Source: a bacterium (GTDB lineage Bacteria > Zixibacteria > MSB-5A5 > GN15 > FEB-12). From it: 6,703 bases of DNA. Position 1 is the stretch's first letter. Each line of letters begins with the position of its first letter. Shown here piece after piece: positions 1 to 6,127 of the stretch. Position numbers and translations under genes: made by a program. The notes below the pieces were generated by a model. It had not been told where the DNA came from. It did not search any database and saw nothing but the letters and a program-made list of their open reading frames with translations. The DNA is taken from NCBI GenBank assembly GCA_030629485.1, contig DAOVOW010000105.1, positions 1 through 6,703 on the forward strand. The letters run 5' to 3'.

Positions 1-96
1 GATATCCTCAGATAAATGAACGGTTGGAAAAGCACCTAAAGGTGATGCCGTCAAGACTACGGCGACGATTATCAATCCAGCGGCAGCTTTTATCAT
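1..96 (-). CDS. 5' end of a secreted protein gene, function unknown (partial)
   Basis: An open frame runs leftwards from an ATG at 96-94 to the window edge, giving 32 codons without a stop. Translation begins MIKAAAGLIIVAVVLTAS and continues PLGAFPTVHLSEDI. That is a textbook signal peptide: one Lys, a hydrophobic stretch of about 14 residues, and a likely cleavage site after LGA, before FPTV. On the minus strand a GAGG Shine-Dalgarno lies about 7 bases before the ATG (plus-strand cctc at about 104-107), the clearest ribosome binding site in the window. The gene is divergent from the isomerase gene at 371, so the gap 97-370 should carry promoters for both. Only the leader is visible, so the mature protein cannot be identified. 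The start and export signal are well supported; the function is unknown. Confidence 0.72.
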   Translation of the reverse strand, partial: MIKAAAGLIIVAVVLTASPLGAFPTVHLSEDI

Positions 97-280
97 GTCG
101 GGACCTCGATTACTATTATGGCTTAAACATACTCTTCCGCTAAGAAAGCAAGCAAATTTCGGACCGCCAGCCTACCGCGTTGCCCCACAACGAATTGTAC
201 AACACGCCTAAACACTTCAGCGTCACAACTGTTCAAGTATTGATCACTTTCCTGCAAACGGATTCATAGCGTTGGCGACG

Positions 281-315
281 GGCTGCAAGGGATTCCAGCC
301 TTGACAGCCGCTGTC
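281..315 (+). promoter_or_regulatory. Inverted repeats over the -35 box: candidate operator
   Basis: GGCTGCAAGG at 281-290 pairs with CCTTG-a-CAGCC at 299-309, giving ten base pairs with one bulged A around an 8-base centre. The right arm covers the TTGACA -35 box at 301-306. A second short palindrome, GACAG-CCG-CTGTC, lies at 303-315. Symmetric arms over a -35 element are the usual geometry of a repressor site, but no known operator consensus is recognised. That a regulator binds here is inference. Confidence 0.35.
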
Positions 316-329
316 CCAGCCTCTATATT
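301..329 (+). promoter_or_regulatory. Near-consensus sigma70 promoter for the isomerase gene
   Basis: TTGACA at 301-306 is a perfect -35 hexamer. It is followed by exactly 17 bases and TATATT at 324-329, one mismatch from TATAAT. Transcription would start near 336, leaving a leader of about 35 bases before the GTG at 371. This is the best promoter match seen in the window. It is a sequence match only; no start site has been mapped. Confidence 0.7.
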
Positions 330-370
330 CGCGCCGACAATCGAAGTTCGACAACGAGAAAGGAACCATC

Positions 371-1087
371 GTGAAAACCAGAGTCTTAATACTGTGTGCT
401 GCTATGATTTGTCTGTTAGGGATGCTCGCCTGCTCCGACAACGGCGAGGCAAAAGACAAGGCCGCCGAAAACGACTCCACTGTTGCCACCGCAAAGAAAG
501 GACAGCCCCAAGAAGTTCAACCTGTTGGTGTCGAGAGTGACAGTCTGGTAGGACAGCGTCCGACGATCCGAAACAAGAACAACACCATCGTCACTATTGC
601 AACTGACTTTGGTAACATGACGCTGGAGCTGTATCGCGATGTTGCCCCTGCTCACGCCGACAGTTTCGTAGCCCGCACCAAAGATGGGTTTTACAACGGG
701 TTGATTTTCCACCGGTTGGTAGCGAACTTCATGATCCAGGGTGGTGATCCCCAGGGTGACGGCACCGGCAACGCCGGGTACTTTCTGCCGGCCGAGTTTT
801 CGGACTTGCCGCATATCGAGGGCACCCTTTCGATGGCCCGCAGTCGTGATATCAACAGTGCTTCGTCTCAGTTCTTCATCTGTCTGAAGCGCACCCGCTC
901 AACGGCAGGTCTGGACGGCAAGTACACGGTGTTTGGTCATCTCCTGAAAGGGTACGAGACCTTGCACGCAATCGGTGAGTTGGAATGCACAGCCAACCCC
1001 TCCAATCCCAGAGAGATATCCAAACCGACCGATGACGTGGTGATGCGAAAAGTCTACCTGTCGGACGCCGACGGCAACCCTCTGTAA
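371..1087 (+). CDS. Cyclophilin-type peptidyl-prolyl cis-trans isomerase, predicted lipoprotein
   Basis: Catalyses cis-trans isomerisation of Xaa-Pro bonds, probably in folding of exported proteins. The 238-residue product starts at GTG 371, with AGGA at 361-364 six bases upstream. Residues 1-21 form a lipoprotein signal ending GMLAC; Cys21 is the expected lipidated residue, although Met at -3 is not the usual Leu. Residues 22-70 are a polar, probably disordered linker. The cyclophilin domain fills about 72-232: FHR (113-115, catalytic Arg115), F-M-I-Q-G-G-D-P (120-127), the ARSRDINSASSQFFI stretch (156-170) and LDGKYTVFG (181-189). Gly180 occupies the position of human CypA Trp121, the cyclosporin-contact residue, so poor cyclosporin binding is expected. 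Ser at +2 after the Cys would favour outer-membrane sorting under E. coli rules, an inference here. Family assignment is secure; substrates are unknown. Confidence 0.93.
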   Translation: MKTRVLILCAAMICLLGMLACSDNGEAKDKAAENDSTVATAKKGQPQEVQPVGVESDSLVGQRPTIRNKNNTIVTIATDFGNMTLELYRDVAPAHADSFVARTKDGFYNGLIFHRLVANFMIQGGDPQGDGTGNAGYFLPAEFSDLPHIEGTLSMARSRDINSASSQFFICLKRTRSTAGLDGKYTVFGHLLKGYETLHAIGELECTANPSNPREISKPTDDVVMRKVYLSDADGNPL

Positions 1088-1109
1088 GGCCGGCTGAAGA
1101 ATCCGGGGT

Positions 1110-1173
1110 TTGTAGGGCAGAACTTCACGACTCCTGCCACCAGCCAAAGGTCTGCCAGAGACCTGCCCCACAA
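1110..1173. repeat. 64-bp inverted-repeat element between isomerase gene and dxr
   Basis: TTGTAGGGCAG at 1110-1120 and CTGCCCCACAA at 1163-1173 are inverted copies matching at 10 of 11 bases. Inside, AGGTCT (1148-1153) and AGACCT (1159-1164) form a separate 6-bp hairpin with a 5-base loop that competes with the outer pairing. The GGGCAG/CTGCCC ends resemble the arms of the larger element near 6293-6377, so they may belong to one family. No coding potential is evident. Confidence 0.5.
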
Positions 1174-1230
1174 TAGAGCGACCGTTGGTGGCCAATGGAC
1201 GCTTTGATGAAACGAAAAATCGTTGTTGTG

Positions 1231-1256
1231 CCCGCGTGATCTTCAGATCGCGCGGG
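1231..1256. repeat. Strong 11-bp hairpin in the dxr upstream region
   Basis: CCCGCGTGATC (1231-1241) pairs with GATCGCGCGGG (1246-1256) across a TTCA loop: ten Watson-Crick pairs and one T-G wobble. No T-run follows on either strand, so it is not a classical intrinsic terminator. It sits about 40 bases before the dxr start and could be an mRNA leader structure or a dispersed repeat. Confidence 0.55.
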
Positions 1257-1265
1257 AGTATGTGA

Positions 1266-1283
1266 TCGAGTCTGAAGACTCGA
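1266..1283. repeat. 7-bp hairpin just before dxr
   Basis: TCGAGTC (1266-1272) pairs perfectly with GACTCGA (1277-1283) around a TGAA loop. Its core CTGAAG is the reverse complement of the CTTCAG core of the hairpin at 1231-1256, so the two look like oppositely oriented members of one family. It ends 13 bases before the dxr ATG, close enough to affect ribosome access if it forms in the mRNA. Confidence 0.5.
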
Positions 1284-1296
1284 CCACCACTGGAAT

Positions 1297-2466
1297 ATGG
1301 ATACTGTAGCCAAACGCGATATAGTCCTGTTAGGTTCGACCGGCTCAATCGGTCGATCCACTCTCGAGGTGGTTGCGAAGCACCGAGAGCAGTTCAATGT
1401 CCGCGCCCTGGCCGCGCACTCCAATATCGAATTGTTGGCGCAACAGTGCCGTGAGTTTCAGCCGGATGTCGTCTGTATTGTCGACAAGACCAGGGCCGCT
1501 CAGCTTGAGACTAATCTGAAAGACCTGCCGGTGGAGCTCGTCGCCGGTGAAGACGAATTGGTCAATTTGGCCTCTCTCACCGGAGCCGATCTGATCATCA
1601 ACGCCGTAGTCGGCGCGGCCGGCCTGCGCGCCTCGCTGGCCGCCGTCGAATGCGGAAAGTGTCTGGCTTTGGCCAACAAGGAATCGCTGGTGGCCGGGGG
1701 ACCACTGTTCCCGCCCCTGATCCAAAAGAGTGGCGCGACCATTCTGCCGATCGATTCCGAGCACTCCGCTATTTGGCAGGCCCTCGGCTCGGGGAAGAAA
1801 GAAGAACTCCGCAAGATCATCATCACCGCTTCCGGAGGACCGTTCCGAGACTACCCGCTGGAGAAATTCGACGATATCACACCTGAACAGGCGCTGAAAC
1901 ATCCCACCTGGCAGATGGGTCGTAAGATCACCATCGATTCCGCCACCTTAGCTAACAAGGGACTGGAAGTGATCGAGGCGGTGGCTCTTTTTCAGGTGCC
2001 GGTCGAAAAAATCGAGGTGGTGATCCATCCGCAGTCAATCGTACATTCAATGGTGGAATTTGTCGATAGTTCGATTATCGCGCAACTATCCTCCCCCGAT
2101 ATGCGTTTACCCATTACGTATGCGTTGTTTTGGCCCCAGCGAGTCGAGTCGGAGTTCGGTAGGCTGGAAATGAGTCGACTCAACAGTCTGACGTTCGAAC
2201 CGCCCGATCTCAAACGCTTCGAACCGCTGAAGATAGCTTTCGAGGTCGCCGCCACTGGAGGCACGGCACCGGCCGTGTTCAACGCCGCCAATGAAGTAGC
2301 CGTGAGCGCCTTCCTGGACCGCGAGATCAGGTTTACGCAGATCGCTCGAATTATCAAAGAGGCGGTCGACAAAATAAAAGTTGTGTCAACGCCGACTCTC
2401 GATGATATTCTCGAGGCGGACGATTTGGCCAGGAAAACAGCAACCCGGATAGTGGACTCTATATAA
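1297..2466 (+). CDS. dxr: 1-deoxy-D-xylulose 5-phosphate reductoisomerase
   Basis: Converts 1-deoxy-D-xylulose 5-phosphate to 2-C-methyl-D-erythritol 4-phosphate using NADPH and a divalent metal, the committed step of the MEP isoprenoid pathway; cytosolic. The 389 residues are close to the usual length. The NADPH-binding loop GSTGSIG lies at 13-19 and LALANKES at 123-130. Metal ligands are Asp153 and Glu155 in PIDSEHS, and Glu214 in NKGLE. Ser179 of ASGGPF and Trp195 of HPTWQMG contact substrate or the flexible lid. IHPQSIVHSMVEF, LSSPDMRLPITYAL and FNAANEVAV follow in the expected order, so the enzyme looks intact. ATG 1297 puts GSTGSIG at the normal distance, though GGAA at 1292-1295 is too close for a good ribosome binding site. 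The stop overlaps the rseP start (TAATG), suggesting translational coupling. Confidence 0.98.
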   Translation: MDTVAKRDIVLLGSTGSIGRSTLEVVAKHREQFNVRALAAHSNIELLAQQCREFQPDVVCIVDKTRAAQLETNLKDLPVELVAGEDELVNLASLTGADLIINAVVGAAGLRASLAAVECGKCLALANKESLVAGGPLFPPLIQKSGATILPIDSEHSAIWQALGSGKKEELRKIIITASGGPFRDYPLEKFDDITPEQALKHPTWQMGRKITIDSATLANKGLEVIEAVALFQVPVEKIEVVIHPQSIVHSMVEFVDSSIIAQLSSPDMRLPITYALFWPQRVESEFGRLEMSRLNSLTFEPPDLKRFEPLKIAFEVAATGGTAPAVFNAANEVAVSAFLDREIRFTQIARIIKEAVDKIKVVSTPTLDDILEADDLARKTATRIVDSI

Positions 2467-3536
2467 TGGTAACAATAGCAGCATTCATTTTTGTTCTCGG
2501 AATTTTGATTTTCATTCACGAATTGGGTCACTTTCTCGTGGCCAAGAAGGCGGGCATTCGGGTCGACAAGTTTTCGCTCGGTTTCCCACCCAATATCTTC
2601 TCCCGGAAGATCGGGGAGACTACTTACTGTATCGGGATCATCCCGTTAGGCGGGTATGTCAAAATGGCCGGAGACAATCCGTTGGAACAGAGTGCCGGGG
2701 CGCCTGATGAGTTTCTGTCCAAACCAATTGCCCATCGGGCCGCAGTGATATTCGCCGGACCATTCATGAACTATCTGCTGGCGATGATTATCCTGTTCGG
2801 TCTCTATTTCTTTGCCGGCGGCAAGGTGCTTACCGATCCGGATCGAGTGTTGGTTGGCGATGTCAAAGCCGACGCCCCAGCAGAGTTGGCGGGTCTCAAG
2901 TCCGGCGATCAGATTATTGCCGTCAACGGCGAAATTATGACGAAAATGGACAGCGTACGCCGGCGCATAAACGCCCTTCCAGCCGAGCAGATCGAGTTGA
3001 TCTGGGTTCACGAGGGTGACACGATCACCAGGCTCATCACCACGCTGGCGGAACCGGTGCGCAACGCCGAGGGAGGTCTGGACACGCTGGGGCTTATCGG
3101 TTTCGCGGAAAAGATCCTGGGGCGGGAACAGTACAGTTTGGGGGGGGCGGTGGTACAGTCATTTGCCGCCACCCATATTCTGTTAGCAGAGACTTTTCGA
3201 TTCCTCAAGCTGTTCGTGACCGGACAGGTATCCATGAAGGCGGTCGGGGGGCCGATATTCATAGCCACTCAATCCGGTGAGCAGGCCCGGCGAGGAGCTT
3301 ATGCATTGTTCTTTTTCATGGCCCTCTTGTCGGTTAACCTGGCCGTGCTGAACGTGCTACCGATACCTATCCTCGACGGTGGGCATCTCGTATTTCTGGC
3401 CGTCGAGAAACTCCGTGGGAGTCCGCTTTCAATCAAGACCCGGACATGGGCACAGCAGGTGGGGCTGGTGATGATTCTGGGACTCATCCTGCTGGTAACC
3501 TATAATGATGTCATTCGGGTTGTTCGTGGTTATTGA
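2466..3536 (+). CDS. rseP: RseP-family site-2 intramembrane zinc metalloprotease
   Basis: Integral membrane protease that cuts substrate transmembrane segments; the family processes anti-sigma factors (E. coli RseA, B. subtilis RsiW) and, in some species, leftover signal peptides. The 356 residues contain HELGH at 18-22 (zinc ligands His18 and His22, catalytic Glu19) in the first membrane helix. A membrane segment follows at about 93-117, then one PDZ domain at about 120-200 (GLKSGDQIIAVNG at 143-155). NVLPIPILDGGH at 296-307 supplies the third zinc ligand Asp304, and a last helix spans about 331-346. E. coli RseP has about 450 residues and two PDZ domains; this short single-PDZ form is common elsewhere. 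The ATG overlaps the dxr stop by one base. No anti-sigma factor is in the window, so the substrate is unknown. A run of eight G at 3140-3147 lies in the reading frame. Confidence 0.96.
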   Translation: MVTIAAFIFVLGILIFIHELGHFLVAKKAGIRVDKFSLGFPPNIFSRKIGETTYCIGIIPLGGYVKMAGDNPLEQSAGAPDEFLSKPIAHRAAVIFAGPFMNYLLAMIILFGLYFFAGGKVLTDPDRVLVGDVKADAPAELAGLKSGDQIIAVNGEIMTKMDSVRRRINALPAEQIELIWVHEGDTITRLITTLAEPVRNAEGGLDTLGLIGFAEKILGREQYSLGGAVVQSFAATHILLAETFRFLKLFVTGQVSMKAVGGPIFIATQSGEQARRGAYALFFFMALLSVNLAVLNVLPIPILDGGHLVFLAVEKLRGSPLSIKTRTWAQQVGLVMILGLILLVTYNDVIRVVRGY

Positions 3537-3631
3537 GGCTCGACGGCAAATCATGCCTGCGAACGATGACCCTGTTTCTGCGTATGACTGATATGGATTG
3601 TCGGACGGACCAAATCGAATAGGACAGATAG

Positions 3632-4339
3632 ATGGCAACATCGAGTTTTTCCGTTTCACTTTGGGATAATTTCAAGCAGGTTCTGATAGCGGTCATCCTG
3701 GCGGTGATCATCAAGACGTCGATCGTCGAGGCGTACAAGATTCCATCTCAGTCTATGGAGGACACGCTTCTGGTGGGAGATTTCCTGCTGGCCAACAAGT
3801 TCGTCTACGGTGCCAGGATACCGCTTGTCGGCTGGCGGCTACCGGCCATCGGTGACCCGGAGCCGGGCGACGTGGTCATCTTTATCTTCCCCAAAGACGG
3901 CGTTACTAAGTACATCAAGCGTTGCGTAGCGGTGGCCGGTGATACCATAATAATAAAGGATAAGCAACTGCATGTTAACGGCAAGCGGTTCCCCGACCCA
4001 CCCCTGGTCAAGTTCACCAAATCACGAATAGCGTCGCGTGGTCCCGGCGGAGTGGACAGCCCCGACAATTTCGGACCGTTTGTGGTACCGCCGGGGCATT
4101 ACTTCATGATGGGTGACAACCGCGACAATTCTTATGATTCCCGCTGGTGGGGTCCGGTGCCGGAGGCGAATATACTGGGCGAGGCCATTCTAATCCACTG
4201 GTCCTGGGATGACGAAGTATATCCATCGGGCGAGGTGTCGGTCGAAGATCCGCTGTCGGTGCCTCGACTGTTTGTTCACAATGCCGTTTATTTCTTTGAC
4301 AAAGTCCGCTGGAAACGACTGTTCAACCTGGTGTCCTAA
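3632..4339 (+). CDS. lepB: Signal peptidase I, first of two tandem paralogues
   Basis: Membrane-bound serine protease that removes signal peptides from exported proteins on the outer face of the inner membrane. The 235 residues have one N-terminal membrane segment (about 16-34), then the catalytic domain. The nucleophile is Ser41 in IPSQSMEDTLLVGD and the general base is Lys96 in KYIKRCVAVAGD. The conserved GDNRDNSYDSRWWGPVP block starts at 151. Both catalytic residues and all conserved boxes are intact. AGGA at 3621-3624, seven bases before the ATG, supports this start. The 95-bp gap after rseP shows no terminator, so read-through is plausible. It has one membrane segment, against two in E. 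coli LepB. Overall it is very similar to the gene at 4455, pointing to duplication. Confidence 0.97.
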   Translation: MATSSFSVSLWDNFKQVLIAVILAVIIKTSIVEAYKIPSQSMEDTLLVGDFLLANKFVYGARIPLVGWRLPAIGDPEPGDVVIFIFPKDGVTKYIKRCVAVAGDTIIIKDKQLHVNGKRFPDPPLVKFTKSRIASRGPGGVDSPDNFGPFVVPPGHYFMMGDNRDNSYDSRWWGPVPEANILGEAILIHWSWDDEVYPSGEVSVEDPLSVPRLFVHNAVYFFDKVRWKRLFNLVS

Positions 4340-4399
4340 CGACTGACGGGTGTAGCGGGAACCTTGATCATCCGATTTACCCAAAAAACCGAATGGGCG

Positions 4400-4428
4400 G
4401 AGACAAAAAGCTCCATTGAACGTATAAG
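4400..4428 (+). promoter_or_regulatory. Possible sigma70 promoter for the second signal peptidase gene
   Basis: GAGACA at 4400-4405 matches TTGACA at 4 of 6 positions, and TATAAG at 4423-4428 matches TATAAT at 5 of 6, with a 17-base spacer. The predicted start near 4435 gives a leader of about 20-35 bases. It lies in the 115-bp gap between the two lepB genes, which is AT-richer than its surroundings. If real, the second paralogue could be expressed independently of the first. Confidence 0.4.
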
Positions 4429-4454
4429 ACAATTAGCGGTAACCTAAGACGGAG

Positions 4455-5216
4455 ATGCTTGACGGACCAATGAGAAACGACCAACTAGAAAGCCCAACTG
4501 GAGCAAAACCATCGGTAGAAGCGAGAAGCAGCGATTTTTCCGGCTGGCGGACACTTCGGGAAATAGCAATCTACGCCGCTCTCTTCGTGCTACTGAAAAC
4601 CAGCGTCCTGGCCGCTTACAAAATACCATCGGCCTCAATGGAGAATACGCTGCTGATAGGGGATTTCCTGGTTTGCAACCAGTTCATATACGGCGCCCGA
4701 CTGCCCTTCGTGGATTACCGCTTTCCCGCTCTGAGAGAGCCGGCGCCCGGCGACATCGTGGTCTTCTTCTTTCCCGGCGACTCGATCACCAGATATATCA
4801 AGCGATGTGTGGCGGTCGGCGGCGACACTGTCGAAATAAGGAACAAACAACTTCACGTCAACGGTCAGCTATTCCCGGAGCGGGATGATGCCAAATATAC
4901 CGACACCCTGCCGACCGGTCAGCGGCGGGTACGGCCGGTCCGCGATGATTTTGGACCGATCGTAGTGCCATTGAATCACTTTTTCATGATGGGCGACAAC
5001 CGCGACAACTCATACGACTCACGCTGGTGGGGCCCGGTGCCGAATGATTTGATAGTCGGTAAAGCGTTGATGATCCACTGGTCGTGGGATGACTCGCGGG
5101 CACCCTCACCGGATGTCAGTTGGAAGGACCCGTTGTCGGTGCCGCGGATGTTCATCCATGAAGCCGTACACTTTGGAGATAAGGTTCGTTTCGACCGCCT
5201 GTTCACCATAATCTGA
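4455..5216 (+). CDS. lepB: Signal peptidase I, second of two tandem paralogues
   Basis: Same reaction and location as the gene at 3632. In 253 residues there is a polar N-terminal extension of about 30 residues, one membrane segment (about 36-54), nucleophile Ser61 in IPSASMENTLLIGD, general base Lys116 in RYIKRCVAVGGD, and the GDNRDNSYDSRWWGPVP block starting at 180. All catalytic residues are present. It differs from its neighbour mainly in the extension, the membrane segment and the region at about 141-164 before the DFGP motif (basic TGQRRVR against SRIASRGPGG). The start is uncertain. ATG 4455 directly abuts GGAG (4451-4454), too close for normal initiation; ATG 4470 (residue 6) has GGAG 15 bases upstream. 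Active-site conservation argues for a working enzyme; how the two share substrates is unknown. Confidence 0.96.
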   Translation: MLDGPMRNDQLESPTGAKPSVEARSSDFSGWRTLREIAIYAALFVLLKTSVLAAYKIPSASMENTLLIGDFLVCNQFIYGARLPFVDYRFPALREPAPGDIVVFFFPGDSITRYIKRCVAVGGDTVEIRNKQLHVNGQLFPERDDAKYTDTLPTGQRRVRPVRDDFGPIVVPLNHFFMMGDNRDNSYDSRWWGPVPNDLIVGKALMIHWSWDDSRAPSPDVSWKDPLSVPRMFIHEAVHFGDKVRFDRLFTII

Positions 5217-5257
5217 GTCGGTGCAATACAACTATTCACCCTGGAAGATTAACAACC

Positions 5258-5290
5258 ATGAATGGTTCGAAACTATGTTTGGATCAATGA
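5258..5290 (+). CDS. Possible 10-codon leader ORF coupled to the DUF1573 gene
   Basis: ATG at 5258 opens a 10-codon frame (MNGSKLCLDQ) ending in TGA at 5288-5290. GGAAGA at 5243-5248 lies nine bases upstream, the only good Shine-Dalgarno between the second lepB and the DUF1573 coding sequence. The stop overlaps ATG 5287 in an ATGA arrangement, the usual geometry of termination-reinitiation coupling. A peptide this short can occur by chance, so this is a hypothesis about translation rather than a confident gene. Confidence 0.25.
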   Translation: MNGSKLCLDQ

Positions 5291-6018
5291 CTCTCATAAG
5301 ACGCTACATACACAAAGCTGCAATAACCGCCGCCGGAATACTAATGTGTGTGCTGATCGTTGGCGCCTCGGCACAGGCTGGTCCGGCGATAGAGATTGGC
5401 GAAGATGCTTTCAATTTCGGTCGGATTTCACAACACGCGGTGGTCAGTCATCGTTTCACCATCTCTTCAGTTGGTGATGACACCCTGCGGATTACGAAAA
5501 TCGTAACCGGTTGCTTCTGTACCAAGGCGCCGCTTGAGGACTCGGTGCTTGCTCCCGGGGAACAGACGACGTTGGAGTTGTTTTTCTCCACCAAGTCTTT
5601 CCGGGGTTACGTCAATAAGACCGCTTACCTCGAAACCAACATCGGGGAGGCCAAAGAGTACATCAAGATTTCATCCGAGTTATTGCCACAACCGGACACG
5701 ATCATGCCGATCCATCTCAGCCCGGCCCGGTTGGATGTCTCCCAGTTCAAACCCAAACCGCGAACCAAGGCCAGGTTCTATATCCACAACAAGGATAGCG
5801 TTGACTACCAAATCACACTGATCGACCACGCCGATCATGTGTTCGATGTCAAGTTACCGGAAATAGTCAAAGCACATGATTCCGCCTGGGGTGGGATAAT
5901 CGTGCACGACGATGCCATCAAAACCGAATTCGAACATTCCCTGACCTTTGAAATCAACGATGCCAACCGCACGCGCTACACGCTGCCGGTGAAGTGCATG
6001 TACCGCGTAAAAAAGTAA
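5287..6018 (+). CDS. Exported DUF1573-domain protein
   Basis: Function unknown. From ATG 5287 the product is 243 residues. It starts MTLIRRYIHK, then a hydrophobic core and ASAQA, giving a standard signal peptide cut before GPAIEIG. A DUF1573 immunoglobulin-like domain follows at about 38-120: FNFGRI, the variable-to-paired-Cys segment GCFC, then LAPGEQTTLELFF and the NKTAYLETN strand. Typical members have CGC; here it is CFC. The remaining ~120 residues look beta-rich and may be a second similar domain without cysteines. In-frame starts also exist at GTG 5221 and ATG 5275. I prefer 5287 because it gives a normal signal peptide, while 5221 adds 22 polar residues. No start has a strong ribosome binding site. 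It lies 70 bp after the second lepB, so co-expression is plausible. The periplasmic or surface location is inference. Confidence 0.85.
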   Translation: MTLIRRYIHKAAITAAGILMCVLIVGASAQAGPAIEIGEDAFNFGRISQHAVVSHRFTISSVGDDTLRITKIVTGCFCTKAPLEDSVLAPGEQTTLELFFSTKSFRGYVNKTAYLETNIGEAKEYIKISSELLPQPDTIMPIHLSPARLDVSQFKPKPRTKARFYIHNKDSVDYQITLIDHADHVFDVKLPEIVKAHDSAWGGIIVHDDAIKTEFEHSLTFEINDANRTRYTLPVKCMYRVKK

Positions 6019-6035
6019 CAAGTTACTCGCTGGCG

Positions 6036-6052
6036 CTGCACGCCTCGTGCAG
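6036..6052. terminator. GC-rich hairpin after the DUF1573 gene, weak terminator candidate
   Basis: CTGCACG (6036-6042) and CGTGCAG (6046-6052) form a perfect 7-bp stem with a CCT loop, 18 bases past the stop codon. No T-run follows (ACCAATGT), so intrinsic termination is doubtful; it may act as a 3' end stabiliser or be another repeat. An additional AT-rich inverted repeat, AGTAAC-AA-GTTACT (6014-6027), spans the stop codon itself. Confidence 0.3.
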
Positions 6053-6058
6053 ACCAAT

Positions 6059-6084
6059 GTCACCTTGAGCGTAGTCAAAGGGCG
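6059..6084. repeat. GAGCG-type dispersed repeat, copy 1
   Basis: This 26-base unit, GTCACCTTGAGCG followed by TAGTCAAAGGGCG, matches the unit at 6128-6153 at 23 of 26 positions in the same orientation. From memory, the form CCTGAGCGGAGTCGAAGG recurs in intergenic DNA of many metagenome-derived genomes; this cannot be checked here. Confidence 0.6.
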
Positions 6085-6127
6085 GTTTCGACACGAAATT
6101 GCAAGACCCCTGCGTTCCTGACAAAAC

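Noticed and set aside
110..150. Minus-strand promoter for the secreted-protein gene (TTGCTT-N18-TATGTT or a CATAAT -10)
   Set aside because: Hexamer matches are 3/6 and 4/6 with a poor -35; too weak to list as a feature.
1231..1256. Intrinsic terminator for the isomerase gene
   Set aside because: The stem is strong, but no T-run follows on either strand and it lies 144 bases past the stop codon.
1174..1296. Riboswitch or T-box leader upstream of dxr
   Set aside because: Only simple hairpins are visible; no conserved core of a known riboswitch class is recognised.
899..1348. Minus-strand open frames covering the gap between the isomerase gene and dxr (899-1348 and 1125-1424)
   Set aside because: They overlap both flanking genes and the hairpins, with low-complexity, Arg- and Ser-rich translations and no start signal.
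1345..1902. 185-codon minus-strand open frame opposite dxr
   Set aside because: dxr is unambiguous on the plus strand with all catalytic motifs; the antisense frame is a by-product of its codon use. The same holds for the minus-strand frame at 1992-2531.
5221..5286. Upstream GTG start (5221) for the DUF1573 protein
   Set aside because: It adds 22 polar residues before an otherwise normal signal peptide and has no ribosome binding site. Kept as an alternative in the gene entry.
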